Positions 23,704 through 35,518 of a stretch of DNA of 64,000 bases are shown in pieces. A program made the translations under genes and the position numbers. Position 1 is the stretch's first letter. Every line of letters starts with the position of its first letter. The DNA lies in contig JAUKUA010000009.1 in the NCBI GenBank assembly GCA_030549175.1, forward strand, positions 780,402-844,401. The letters are read 5' to 3'. The stretch comes from Lasiosphaeris hirsuta (taxonomy: Eukaryota > Ascomycota > Sordariomycetes > Sordariales > Lasiosphaeriaceae). Under the pieces are notes generated by a model. It was not told where the DNA came from and made no database searches. It saw nothing but the letters and a program-made list of their open reading frames with translations.

Positions 23704-25676
23704 TCAAGGTGCGCGGCACACCCTTCCACTACCATCAATAACCCAATCGTCACTTCCCACAGCCGTGGTGGCATACAGCAAGCCTTTGGGGTCGTACTTT
23801 TTCTTGATTTGCTTCAGCCGGTTGTAGCTGGAGCCGTAGAACTGGGTCTGCCAGTTTGCCTGTTGGAAGTTGGCCTCGTTGAGATAGGTGCCACTGCCCG
23901 GTGTGGCAGCCTCGAGGGCTGGCGTGATGACATTAGTCAGCTCATTGAGACGTGTCAACATGTCGGCGCGGGGGATGGTGTAGTCCCAGGGTCCGACAAC
24001 GATGCAATGCGAGACCGAGTCGCGCCAGGCCGGGTTGACGGCGTTGGCTGGGCGGTTATGCCCCGGCTGAGGTGTCGCACGCGTGTTGATGGCGTTGCAA
24101 CCAAGGTAAAAATTGCCGCTGTGGGTAACTGTGCGGAGAGCACTCGTGACGGCTGCGTTCTTTGTGGGATTCGTGACGGCCCCCCGCGGGAGGAGACGGC
24201 TGCCGGTGAGCTGCGAGACGGGGAATGGCCCGTACGGCAAGGGACCAAAGTCGTGCTCAAAGTGGTCCAAGAAGGTGGCCGAGACGCGTGGGGCAAAGGT
24301 GTACGCAATACCGCGCGTAGTCAGGTCGGCGAGGAAGGGAGCGAGAAGCGCGGTGACCCCCGTGGCGTTACGCCCCGGAGCGGTGATGCTGTACAGAATG
24401 AAGGAGCCGTTCAGGAGCATATATGTGACGGTATTGCCGCTGTCGATGATGGCTGGTAGCCCCGCGTGCCACGAGCTGACGGCGCCCCAGAAGGCATCAT
24501 TGCCAACAACCGAGTCGTTGAACGAGAGACCTGCCCCGCCCACAATGCCGTCGGCGTGGAGGCGCGTCGTCAAGCTAAGCACGATGCCATAAGTGCCGCC
24601 GCCGCCACCGCTCAGAGCCCAGTACAGGTCGGAATTCTTGGTCGGCGTAGCAACGACACGGTTTCCCCCCGGCGTGACCACCTCCCTAAAAGAAATCCTG
24701 TGAGCTTCTTCTCCTACCCAGATGGGGAATGCACATACCATTCAAGTACATTGTCGGCAGCCAGCCCATACAGACTGCTGAGCAGAGAGTGGCCGCCACC
24801 TTGGGTGTAACCACCCGCAATACCGACCGTGGGGCAAGTGCCGCCAACCACACGGTAACCCGCCTGCCAGGCGGCCACATATGCCTCGCCCGCCAATACG
24901 CCAGCGCCGAGCTTGATGGCTGGTCCGTTGTAGAAGGAACTGTGGTATGTAGGGTTGATGTTGATGGTCTTGAGGTTGTGGGTCCAGAATGAAAGGCCAC
25001 CCTTGCCAGTGGATTTCCCGAGGTAACTAAGAGATATGGTTAGCTGTGATTCGAGTCTTTAGTCTTTTGATTGGTTGTTCAATTGGCTCACTCATGACCA
25101 GTGTTTTTGATAACCAAGCGGACATTCTTCTGCGCCGCAAACTTCAGGCCGGCAACGATGTCGCTCACGCCCGTGACGTTGATGGCATAGCTGACATAGT
25201 TGCCCAGCACACACGGCTGAGTAGACGGTGTGAAGGGGTCGCAGGACTGGTTCTGAAAGTAGGGTGTGTTGAACTCGACGGGATTGAAAAGACTGCTCCC
25301 ATGTCAATCTCGGGCAATTCATCTCTGAGGGATGGAGAAAGTGGACTTACTGCGTCTCGGGACGGTCCCAATTGGTCTGGAGATTGACACAAGCCGCCGC
25401 GTCGTAAACGTGGAACGGTTCGACGTGACACACGTCGGCGGCGGGCCTGGAAGCGATGAGGCGGCCTCCGACGGTCTGGTTCAGTGTTGCCCACTCGGAA
25501 GCGCCTGGCCAGCGTGAGTCGCCAGGTATGCTCTTGCACGCTGGACCGTTACCACCGTTGCCTCCTCTCGGCTCGAGGGCTGGGCCTGGCGAAACAGCGA
25601 CCCCCGCTGCGGACGAGAGAAGCGACAGGAATACAGCACCCGATAGGAACCGGCCCAGTGGGATGGGTGGAGCCAT
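23704..25676 (-). CDS. Secreted FAD-linked oxidase (BBE / PCMH family)
   Basis: Four exons (25351-25676, 25092-25292, 24739-25026, 23704-24685) sum to 1797 nt, 598 aa. An ATG nine bases further upstream (25685) is an alternative start. A signal peptide follows the start (RFLSGAVFLSLLSSAAG). The PCMH-type FAD domain holds NTGHDYLGKS with His175 and GGTCPTVGIAGGY with Cys240, the two residues that attach FAD covalently in berberine-bridge enzyme relatives. The C-terminal BBE segment ends with YDPKGLLYA. Such enzymes enter the secretory path and oxidise alcohols or form rings and double bonds with O2. Members occur in many fungal metabolite clusters. Splicing across the second intron creates GHDYLG, which supports that junction. 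Confidence 0.9.
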
Positions 25677-27063
25677 TTCTTGCATGTGACGGCAGCTGTA
25701 CAATTTCGTGCAGAAAGTTGACAGCGTCGCCGATGTCGCTCGTGATCCCGGATCTCCAACCGCGGTCCGTTCCACCAACAAGAGGATCAGCGTGCTATGG
25801 AACACAAGACAACCCCAGAACTGCCTCCCCACCGGCAGCCGCGTCTTTTAAGGCTCACCATGCTCGTACCTGGGGATATTGCACTAGCTACTAAAGAATT
25901 GCTGCAACAGGTGGCTTTCAATAGATAGGTAAGACGGCGTGTCGCCACCTAGCCAGGAAAGGATCTTAGCTAGGGGGCGGAAAGGAGGAAAGCAAGCAAA
26001 AAAAAACGAGCACGGTTAGCAGAAAGCACTGCCACGGCTAACCGAGAGTGAAGTCCGCAGCTCGCTGCATGCCAGCGCCGTGATTCATCCATCTTGGCTA
26101 ACGAGCTGAACGAATAGTTGCAGGGGTTTGGTAAGCAGTGGCCTAGCCCCATCTCGCCGTACGAGGTAGACATGGCGTCATGAGCCGAGGCTTCTGGCCC
26201 TTACCAGATGGGAGGGTCCAACGCGGGCGGAGGAGGGGTGGGGGTAATTGGCCTGGGATGCAGGTGTAATAAGCGTGACGGCTGCATTTGGGCCGCTGCA
26301 ACCTTCTTATTTTTCTGCCTTTCCTTTCAGCCCACCCATCGCCGATGGGACGTTCGTCCGGCCCGAGCAAGGGTCCGAGTGATCGGATTCTGTCAGCGTT
26401 GCATGGTCCCATCCCAAGGAGCGCGTCGTGGGATTTGTGATTGCCACGTCCGGGGTCCGGGGCCGCGGGATTCTTTATCCTTTAGGAGAGATGGCCGGGA
26501 GGAGCCGGCTCTGCTCCTCGGGCGAAACACGCGCGGGCAAGAAGAGCCGAGTTGTGATACTGGTTGTGTTTGCAGTAGGAGGGAGTGGCAGAATGGGTTA
26601 CGTGTAGACAGCAATCTCGGGAGCAGTCTGATGCCGCGGCCGTAATTTCATCAAGTACGTGTTGGGACCGTAGCCGAGAACGGGACCGTAGACAAGAACA
26701 GGAACGTAGACAAGAACAGGAAAACAGATCACGGCGAGATTTCAAGAAAGGGCTTCGGCGCTGTTTTGTGTCTCTGTGTTATATTACAAGACTCTTGTCT
26801 GTGTGGTTCACGGCGACCGCTGACGTCTACCAAATGCCAGACGTCCAACACAAACCATGAGAAACAAAGCGCCACTTCCAAAACAAGAAGAGAAAAAAAA
26901 AACATATACCCAAACATGCATTTCGAGCTCCTCACGAGCATGGCATCTCGAAATCGATCCCGAGACGCCGAAATGTCTAGCGCGCTTTGCTTCGTGTGTA
27001 CTCCGTAAAAAAAAAAAAAAAAAAAGATGACCCCCCGGTGTTGACGCCGCCGCAAATACTTTT
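25677..27063. other. Intergenic with a small minisatellite
   Basis: Promoter side of the FAD oxidase and 3' flank of the bANK regulator. Apart from the 18-bp repeat at 26664-26717 and an A run around 27007-27025, I see no feature and no convincing gene. Confidence 0.5.
26664..26717 (+). repeat. 18-bp minisatellite, three copies
   Basis: Three tandem copies of an 18-bp unit close to GGGACCGTAGACAAGAAC, each differing by a few bases. It is not in a supported gene. Confidence 0.8.
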
Positions 27064-28179
27064 TCACGGTGAACTAGTGCTCTCCCTGCTGCTGGCGGAC
27101 TTGATCATGGGATCCGCCCCGTGGAGAAGAAAGAGCCGCACACCCGACTCGCAGCTGTTGTTGACGGCCATGGACAGGGCGGTCCGGCCCTCGTTGTCGG
27201 TGGCGTTGATGTCGACTCCGCTGCCCAGCAAAATCATAATGACATCTTCCTGCTGGTACTCGATAGCGAGATGCAGTGCCGTCATGCCGCTGCTGTTCCG
27301 CTCGTTGATGTCGGCATTGTGGGCGAGGAGCATTTGCACAATCTCGCAGTTCCCCTTCTTGGCTGCCGTGTGCAGAAGCGGCTCCCACGGCTCGTCCTTG
27401 CGGCCCCACGTAGGCCTTGGGTTTTTCGGGCCCGCCTTCCACTCGGCCGCCATCTCGTTGCGGACTTGGGCTCGGAGCTGCTCCGAGAGCTGGATGGTGG
27501 GGGCGATGGAATTGGCGGCTCCGTTTGTCAAGCGTGCCGCGTCGCTCGCTGCGCCGGCACAGGCAACCCGGAGCAGGGCGTTCCCGTCCAGCGGCGTATT
27601 CTCTTGCTGGTCCGCTGTCTTGGTGGGGTCGCTGGTGTCATTTGGCTGCGAGTGTCCCGGCGATGCCGAAGATGTGGTGCTGCTCGGCGGCGATAGGGGG
27701 ATGGCGGGAGCGGTAGGGGCAGCGATCTCGGCCGTTGCCGCCACCTGGTTGAGAAAAAAGACATCGCTAAACAGCTGGCTGTCCCACATGGACACATCCT
27801 GCTCGGTGGGCTGGGCCGAGCCGCGGTTGGCGAGGACGAGGGCGGTCGGGGCTTCGGAGCCGGGGCGACCGCCCAAGGGGGTTGTCGGGTGGAAATGCGG
27901 TGTGAAATTCAGGAGGTCGTGCCATTGACCATCAATCTGGTGATTGGCAACGCGTGCCTCCATCGCCTTCTTCTCTGCAGCCGCGTCTGTTTAGCTTCAT
28001 CCACTGGCCAAAAAAAAAAAAGGCTTTTCAAGCGGTGGGTTGGGGTAGGTAATTAGAACTATAGGCGGGACAGCACATCACGTACGGCGGAACCGTCGCT
28101 GCGCGATGCGGTTCTGGAGTTTCCGTCGGTCGTTCCCGAGCTGGGACGTCTGTGGCAATCGGGGAGCGGTTTCAGCCAT
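27064..28179 (-). CDS. bANK transcription factor (basic region plus ankyrin repeats)
   Basis: Two exons (28086-28179 and 27064-27986) sum to 1017 nt, 338 aa. Exon 1 encodes a bZIP-type basic region at residues 16-31 (NDRRKLQNRIAQRRFR) with no leucine zipper after it. The middle is low-complexity and rich in P, S and T. The C-terminal third carries about three ankyrin repeats (PLLHTAAKKGN, TALHLAIEYQQ, TALSMAVNN). This layout is known from TOXE of the HC-toxin cluster and Apf2 of the apicidin cluster, both pathway-specific activators. It should act in the nucleus on cluster promoters. The short first exon is easy to miss; without it the gene looks like a plain ankyrin protein. Strong candidate for the cluster switch. 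Confidence 0.88.
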
Positions 28180-28896
28180 GGTGTCGATCGAGCACGAGGG
28201 GAGTTGTCTGTGTTGCTGGGCGCTGTTGAAGGCCTATCGTTGGGCGTGGGCGGAGGAGGAGAAAAGCTTGGACAAGTTCCATCATGGCCTTCTGCCACAG
28301 AATCCCGTCTGCGTGGAAGCAAATGGCAGTGGCGTCCCCCCCCCCCCCGCGGGGTCCTTCGTTTTCCTTATTATAATATACGTACTCGATTGCAGGGCTC
28401 ACCGACCGCATGCCGCCGCTGGGTCCATTGGTTGGAGGGGGGGCCCCGGATTCGATCGTCTCATGCGCCGTCCGGATCGCGCTATCACATTGTCGAATCT
28501 GCCTGCAATGGCGCAATCGCGATAAGCCCCGTTTCGGCCGGGATTGGTGCCAAGCCCTCGCTTTTCTCCCGACCCTGATTGGTGTGAAGGCATCATGAAT
28601 TGATTCTTGGGTTACAGCGGCAGACCATCTGGTTGAGCCCTGCCATTGCTATCCTGCAAACTCCAGCTCACGGATCTGTCGGCCGCATATTGGCTGTCCG
28701 TCACCGCAGAGCACTGGATTAGGTTCAGCATGACAAGGCAACCACGGGATCCAACTTCCCAGCTGGGCAGGGAGGTAGGTGGTGGGAGTTTTACTGACAA
28801 GAAAAAAAAAAAAAAGGTGTGAAAAGATCTGAGCATTCAATTGAGTTGATCCACTGAGGAGTAAGTAAGTAAGTGCACCTGTTTTCTGCCCGGTCC
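28180..28896. other. Intergenic between bANK and FMO genes
   Basis: Contains a C run at about 28339-28348 and an A run at 28801-28815. Open frames here show no known family. Confidence 0.5.
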
Positions 28897-30456
28897 TTAC
28901 TCTGGCCCCCAAGCGCTGGGGTTGTCAAATACACTCTTTGCATCCTGTCGCAATTGCCAGTACTTTGCCACCCACTCGTCCGAGTGGCCTTTGACCTCCA
29001 GGCTACTGCCCCTTGCTCGCGCCTCTTGGTTCACCCACCCGACCAGCCCTGCCACGTACTCGAGTTCTCCGGCCTTATGCAGGTAGCAATGAAAGTCCCG
29101 CCCTAGCCCCTTCTGCTGCACCTTCCTTTGATACTCGTCCCGCATCTCCGCCAACGTCGGCAAACTCGCCTGGCCGCTAAAGACGCGCGCGATAACCTGA
29201 CTCTGGAAATCGACAGTGGGAAAAGCCGACAGGTGGAACGGCACGCCTAGGAACGCCAGTGAGGGGTCGGGCATGTAGAAGATGTCTTTGTGGAGATTGT
29301 GCGTCATGGCGCCATCGGCCGTGACGAGCAGTTCTTCGCCCGCGCTCCGCAGCGGTGCAGTATCCGAGTGCAGGTGGCCTAGGAACGGGTATGACGTGAG
29401 GTATCCCGTCGCAAGTACGATATTGTCGATGCCGCTGAGAACAGAGCCATCCAAGAGCTGTACATGGCCTGGAATGTGATCGTCTGGGCCTGCGGTGCCG
29501 CCCGCAGCGATGGGACCGAACGCTTCGACGCTAGCTACCCTCTCTGCGCTCTCGGGCAGCAGTGACGCAGAGAGGTCAAACTTTCCGCCCCTCACGCTCT
29601 GGTATATCTTGTTAGCGACACCATCCAACTCGCGCGCAATGTCTCCAGAGGATACCCCTCCTCCAACCAGCAGCACGTTGCGCCCTCTGAAGGACTCTGG
29701 GGTCCGGTATTGCTTGGAGTGTATAATCCTGTCCGGGAAGTCGGCCTTCCAGTCCTTGAGCCGGGGCATGTCAGGGATGCGCGGCGTGTGGTAGTGGCCA
29801 GAAGCGACCACGACTGCATCAAAAACCCAGCCGCGTTCTGTCCATCGATTGGTGCCCTCCGCTCCGTCTAGTGTCAATGTGCGTATTGTCCAGCTGACCG
29901 GCCCCTTTTTGACCTCCTCCACACGAGTGCGGTACACGGTAACTGCATCGACGCCAGAGTCCCGCGCAATCCCCCGGATGTATTCCAAGATGGTTGTCCA
30001 CCGGCCCAAGTCGGGCTCGTTGGATGGATAGGACGCTAGACTGGTGCTCATCAGGGGAAGCGGGATATTGTTCCTGAGGCCGGCATAACAGGCGCTTGGT
30101 GGCGCGTGAGCCAATTCCTCATTACTGATCGACACAGCATCATCATCCTTTGTCGTCTGGCTTCGGCGTCGGTGGTAACCAGTGTCTGGCGGTGGCGTGC
30201 GATATGCGTACTGGCCCGGAAGGCTCGTTTCGTAGTCGCCCTCGGAGGGCTTTTCGTTCGGGTAGGAGGTGTCCAGTGATGGATTCGGGTCGTAGTTCCA
30301 AACACCCCCAGAGGCTGCCGATCTTTCAAAGACAGTCACCGACAAGCCGGCGCGGAGCAAGTGAGCTGCGGCACTGATTCCGCTGATCCCTGCTCCTATC
30401 ACGGCGACGGTCTGGACCGTGGAGAGCACACTTGCTGCTTCCTTTGAAGTTGTCAT
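28897..30456 (-). CDS. Flavin-containing monooxygenase-like protein
   Basis: A single exon of 519 aa, starting at the ATG before TTSKEAASVL; the frame is open further upstream but that part looks like leader. The FAD-binding motif GAGISGISAA is at about residues 20-29. The second dinucleotide motif is VGGGVSSGD. An FMO-type VVASGHYHTPRIP and a late LATGYLTSYPFLG complete the family signature. It uses NADPH, FAD and O2 for N- or S-oxygenation, Baeyer-Villiger oxidation or similar steps. In fungal clusters such enzymes often act on carbonyl groups of the polyketide, but the reaction cannot be read from sequence. The start of a serine-rich insert after DTGYHRRRSQ differs from typical FMOs. Confidence 0.88.
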   Translation of the reverse strand: MTTSKEAASVLSTVQTVAVIGAGISGISAAAHLLRAGLSVTVFERSAASGGVWNYDPNPSLDTSYPNEKPSEGDYETSLPGQYAYRTPPPDTGYHRRRSQTTKDDDAVSISNEELAHAPPSACYAGLRNNIPLPLMSTSLASYPSNEPDLGRWTTILEYIRGIARDSGVDAVTVYRTRVEEVKKGPVSWTIRTLTLDGAEGTNRWTERGWVFDAVVVASGHYHTPRIPDMPRLKDWKADFPDRIIHSKQYRTPESFRGRNVLLVGGGVSSGDIARELDGVANKIYQSVRGGKFDLSASLLPESAERVASVEAFGPIAAGGTAGPDDHIPGHVQLLDGSVLSGIDNIVLATGYLTSYPFLGHLHSDTAPLRSAGEELLVTADGAMTHNLHKDIFYMPDPSLAFLGVPFHLSAFPTVDFQSQVIARVFSGQASLPTLAEMRDEYQRKVQQKGLGRDFHCYLHKAGELEYVAGLVGWVNQEARARGSSLEVKGHSDEWVAKYWQLRQDAKSVFDNPSAWGPE

Positions 30457-31475
30457 GTCAAAAATGTAAATAGTTGAGGATTGGGGGAAACCGACTCTCA
30501 AAGAGAATAATACTTCGAAGTGAAAAATACCCTTATGTAGAAGGTAGTACAAACCCATGCGAGATCTTTACCCGGCAAAGATGGTCTATTTTGCTCAAGC
30601 CAACAACAAGGACTTCGGCGATCCATACACCGCCGCAGGGACTCAACCGGACTGATACACAATTCAGTGGCCCCTAGCCCATATCGATACATGCCAGTTT
30701 GAGCTGATAGGAACTGGCCAATCCGAGAGGCCCAGCTGAGACGCTGCTTTCTTTACTGTGTGTGGGTGTCCGCCCAACTTGAGGCACATGCAATGCTGAC
30801 ACGCCAAGCATCCGTCAGTATCTAGACTATTGGTTCACGAATGCTTACTTCTGCCTGCAGCATTCCGGCCCCTGTTCCCCGCTCCCGCAATGCCAAATCT
30901 AGGGAAGCTGAGTGAGTGCCGTTCGGCTGCCAAAGATTAAATTAGCGTTTCAATCGGGAAATCTAAAATATAATTTTCATTTGATACTCGTCCGCCTACT
31001 TCAAGGGGCTTACACTGGGTAAAGGTGAATCGTAGAATCAATGCACACAGGTATGGTACTTCAGGTACGTCATGACACTAGCATGGTGTTTTGAAGTGTG
31101 TTGCCTGCAACTCAATACTCGACTTTAGAGAATAGGATCATTATGAGCGCAACTTATGAGCGCGCAACGAGGCACTACCATCGTAACTTATTTTGTGCAA
31201 ACACCACTGACCATAACCTAGATGTAGGGGGCTCATGAGAGAGTGGAGGAGAAATGTTGGAAAGCAGTGTGTGTTTGGGTTTCTTTGCTGTTTGATACCC
31301 GAGTCACTAGGCAAATACAAAGAGTCTCTCAACACTTATCAGATCCCCCACTTATCCATGCCCTTATCCAAACCCTCTTCCAAGTAGGCCACTAACCTTG
31401 GATCCATCAACAATACCAAAGAATAGACATGCCAATAGCTCCACGGCCCCAGCTCCAACATCGCGCCAGCCCGCC
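30457..31475. other. Intergenic between FMO start and MFS 3' end
   Basis: Holds the FMO promoter. No supported gene. Confidence 0.55.
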
Positions 31476-33285
31476 TCAAACCCTGCTCGCCCTGGGGGCC
31501 AACGACTTTTGCGCAATCTCACGCTTCTGCAGATGCCTAATGACAAAGACAATGACAATGACAAAGACCCAGAGAACGGTCATGGTCACGAAGCCCTTGA
31601 AGTAGCGGGGCGCTTCCGTGACGCGCCAGACGAGGAGGGGCAGCCAGGCCTGGACGACCGAGGCCATCTGATTCATGGCAGCTGTGACCAGGGCGCGCTC
31701 CTCGCTGTCGGCACTGGTGATCTCGTGTGCCCATGCGTACGACATGCCGCCGGTGCCGCCAGCCATGCCCATGGATAGGAAACAAAACCATTTCCAGCCC
31801 GAAGGCAGGTCCCACGCAGCAAGACTTGCTTGCCCGATGATCTGCACAGTCGAGGCAAACACGATGGGTGGCCACCGAGCACCCTTGCAAACGGTGTCGG
31901 ACACCCAAGCATAAGATAGCGTGCAAATCACACCAATGACGCTGGCGAAGGTAGGGTACACATTGATGGCCCAAACGCTGTAGCCTTGCGACTTGAGCCA
32001 TAGAGCTGGTTTCGTCCACTATTGTTAGCCAACCTGAATTGCCACAAGCCGGTTATTGTATTGCGGGATGGGGGCGGTGGAAAAGAGGAACATACGGAAA
32101 GTGGGCTGCGACATGCCACCTGTGGCGTTGTTGAAGACGATGTAAAGCAGCGAGAGCAGCCAGATGTGCCACGACGAGAGGATGCGCTTTATCTTGGCCA
32201 GGGTGTACGGCTCGCGGCTGGCGCGCCCCTCAAGCTCCATTCTCTTTTTGCCGATTCGCACTTCGTCCTCGGAAAAGTACCAGGCTTTTGTCGTCTCGGG
32301 CACGTCGGGAAGGAAGAAGAAGGAAGCGGCGGCTATAGGCAAGCTGATCACGCCGTCTATGATAAACAGCCATTGCCAGCCCCGAAAGCCGTGCACGCCT
32401 TCCAGATTGTACACGGCTGCCATCAGGTAGCCCGAGAACATGAAGCCGATATACCCTGACGCATGGAAGATGCAGGAACGCTTTGCCAGCTCGTCCTTGC
32501 GGTACCACGATCCGATGACATATTGAATGCCAGGGTAGCATGTGCTCTCGAATAGGCCGATGAAGAACCGCAGCACATAAAACTGCGTAGGCGTGTTTGC
32601 TTTGCAGAGTAAAAACGTGAGGACCGACCAAGCCACCTAAACAAACACGGAAAGTGTTAGCCACCGCCCGCAACATGGCCCGAATGGTAACAAGAAACAA
32701 CGATAAATGTAAGGGGAGTTAATCACCTCGCAAGCTGGCAGCCAGTAAGACGGACGAATCCGAGTGAGAATGAGGTTGCTAATGACACAGAAGGTGTGAG
32801 TCAACATATTCCATCTCTTTTGGTATTCGCCCAGCACGAGTCAGCACATACCTGGGAATCTCGCCAAGGATATACCCAACCGTCCAAGCAGTCTGCATGT
32901 AATTGAGCTCCAGGCCGTAAAACCCGAGATCTTCGCGCATGCCCGAGACGAATGCATTGTTAATGTTGACTTGATCAAGGTACTTGAGGAAAAATGCCAA
33001 TGTGCCGACTGTAAGAATGGCGGCGTCGAGCTTCAGTAGGAATCGCCTTTCCTCGGGCGACTTGTCTAGGCTATCCCAGAAGTAGGAACGCCAGGTCGTG
33101 TGCGGCTTTTCCTTGACCAAATCGGCAACGTCATTCTCTGCTGGATTCAGAGTGCGGTCGGTATTCTTGTGCAGATCTTTACTGCCACTATCGGAGGACC
33201 TGGGCGACTGCACAGCGTCAACCGCTTCCTTTTCTCCGACAGTCACAGCGGCCTTTCCGGGAGGGAGAGATTCTATCAACCCCAT
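31476..33285 (-). CDS. MFS transporter, anion:cation symporter (Dal5/Liz1-like) type
   Basis: Four exons (32852-33285, 32727-32778, 32096-32636, 31476-32005) sum to 1557 nt, 518 aa. The cytosolic N-terminus (about 80 aa) precedes KLDAAILTVGTLAFFLKYLDQ and INNAFVSGMREDLG, typical of the allantoate/pantothenate permease branch. RFFIGLFESTCYPG and GWQWLFIIDG follow, then a second half ending in a long hydrophobic helix (MTVLWVFVIVIVFVI). About 12 membrane segments are expected. Cluster members of this branch may import a precursor or export the product. One splice site was chosen for frame (acceptor at 32006-32007, giving PTFPLWLKSQGYSV). It is the last intact gene on this side of the cluster. 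Confidence 0.88.
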
Positions 33286-34148
33286 GGTTCTGGCGGGAGA
33301 GGATTGACCCTCCTTGAGTGTTGAAATGGGGTCAAGGTGTTGGCTTTGAAAGGGTTAACCAACAACCATGGAACAGCGGAAACTTGCAGAAAGAAATGCA
33401 GATGACCGGCAAAAGTTGTTGGTGATGAATGTCTCTCGAATTCGCATTGTAACCCTGATGTAGTAGTTATACTGGAATCCTCCGACAAAATGCCATGTCG
33501 GCTGTTGATGCCAGGGCTGCACGGTAATGGAGCGTGCAACTGCCAGGAGCTGTCAGCAATGCATGCTTGCGCTGGACGACACCATAAGGTGGCTGGCGTG
33601 CACCCTGTCCCGGCGCACTGGGTCACCAGCTCTCAAGCTTATGTGGGAGTCGCAATCATGCTAACCACAAGATGCCGAGCTAGTGGGCTTATCGCACGGC
33701 ACTGCTCAAACGTTTGGGCCCAGGTACGCCTTCATGTTATCGAATCAGGTGCAGTGCCATGACATTGATTATGCCGTGTAAGCAAAATTGATGTGGCGGG
33801 ATGGGGGAGAGATGGCCGCCATCATTTGGTGGCGCTATGAGCATAAAAAGCCCAGCAATTGCGTGCCCTGTCTCGCTCCCCAGGTCTCGGAACTGGTTGA
33901 AATCTCAGCCCTGACAAGTCTGCGTTCCTGAGACATTGCACTGTGCAAACGTACGGAATTATCTAAGCACAAGAGATCAATCGATGCTTTGTTTCAGATT
34001 GTCGCTGCTAATGATCATGCTCCCAGAATTGAACTGCATTGAAGCGTGTGAATTTCGACAGGTTCATAGTCCAGCTACACGTTCAGGACGGAAAGACTTG
34101 CCCCCACTCAATAAGATACATGAATGAACGACAGAGAGTTAAGCTACC
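33286..34148. other. Intergenic
   Basis: MFS promoter side and the 3' flank of the broken P450. No gene seen. Confidence 0.5.
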
Positions 34149-35518
34149 TTAGTCAACACTAAGAACCGAATTGCCTTCCCTGTAAACCCGGAATCTCCTC
34201 TTGTTAGGATGGTAACCCAATACGAGCTCTGTCATCTCCATGTCCTCCATGGTAAAATCTCGCGAGACGCGGAGGCTTAGATCGTCAAATCGCCGAAACA
34301 GGGCGGCGAGTGTGCAGTACAGCTCACACATTGCAAGACTCTGACCCACACAACCCCTACTGCCCTTACTGAAAGCTACAAGATAGCGCTCCCTTTCACG
34401 CACTTCTTCCACCAATGATCCATCCTCGGACTTAGCTATCCAGCGGGAAGGATCGAATAGACGTGGAGATGTAAATACTCTGGTATCATGATGCCTTGAC
34501 ACATGCGTTGGATGATGGTTAGCTACATTTGCATCATTCACAGCAAGCGTTTCGCGTCGGGAACTAGCTACTTGAAGAACATTGAAAAAGGGAGAGACAG
34601 AGGAGATTGGCAAGCTTACATATCCCAAGCGCTCATGTTCACAACGGTTCCCTGCGGCAGATAGATGTCGTTGAAAGTGACACCGCCGGCGGGGACTATG
34701 CGTGGCAGTCTCCCAGGTACCCCGGGGTTCAGTCTATACTCATTGGGATGCCAGTTAGCAAGCGGATATCGCCTTATTAGGGGGTGGAAGAATCGAAGCA
34801 ACAGTGTGGATGTTGGCGTGTGTGTGTGTTTGTTAGGAATATGGGAAAACGAGAAAAAGGGTAGACAAGCAAACCTCAATGCCTCCTTGATAACCCCTGT
34901 CAAAACCGGCAGCTTCTCCAGCGCAGCTAGTCTCATATTGCTAGGATCGGGAAACGCATCCCTCAGTTCACTGGCTAGAGCAGCGTAGACCTGGGGGTTG
35001 TTGATGACTTCAAACACAGCCCGTTCCTTTGTCGCACCTGTCGTCTCGGTACCAGCGCCAGTTACATTCACTGCATCGGCAAAAACAGCCGCATCCGAGA
35101 GTATGATTCGGTCTTTCGAAGATTGAGTCTCGAATGCGGAGGATGGTGGGTCAATCAAGTCGTGGATGATTGTCCGTCGAGGTGGGTATATGTTGTGAGC
35201 GAGTTCGCGGCGGACCTCCTTCACTGCTACACGTACCGCCTAAACAAAACAAGTTAGACAATGGCGCAGGTTGAAGACGGTGGGAAGCTCCCACTTTTAG
35301 GCTATTGTTCCATCGCTTATATGCTGGGAAGATGACGACCTTGATGGACTCTGGGATACAACGAAATAATGGAATGAGTGAAGGGAAGGTTTGAAGCCAG
35401 GGAAACATCGTTTGAACGGATCGGATAGCTTCTGGGTACCAGTTACCGTAATCAGGCGTGTCCAGCAAGTTCCAGCATCTTGCATAGGCATATTCGGTGA
35501 TGACATCAATCGCGACAG
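34149..35518 (-). pseudogene. Cytochrome P450 lacking its N-terminal third
   Basis: The C-terminal two thirds of a P450 are well preserved across several exons. From the 5' side they show IDVITEYAYARCWNLLD, the I-helix VTGAGTETTG, the K-helix KEALR spliced to [11 protein letters not shown], and the heme loop [15 protein letters not shown] near the end. The first roughly 170 residues (anchor, proline hinge, B-C region) are missing. A TAG lies four codons before the first recognisable residues, and the sequence upstream (35520-36100) is unrelated to P450s. The copy is therefore 5'-truncated, probably by a rearrangement, and cannot make a membrane-anchored enzyme unless a distant first exon exists. 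It may be a former cluster gene. Confidence 0.8.
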
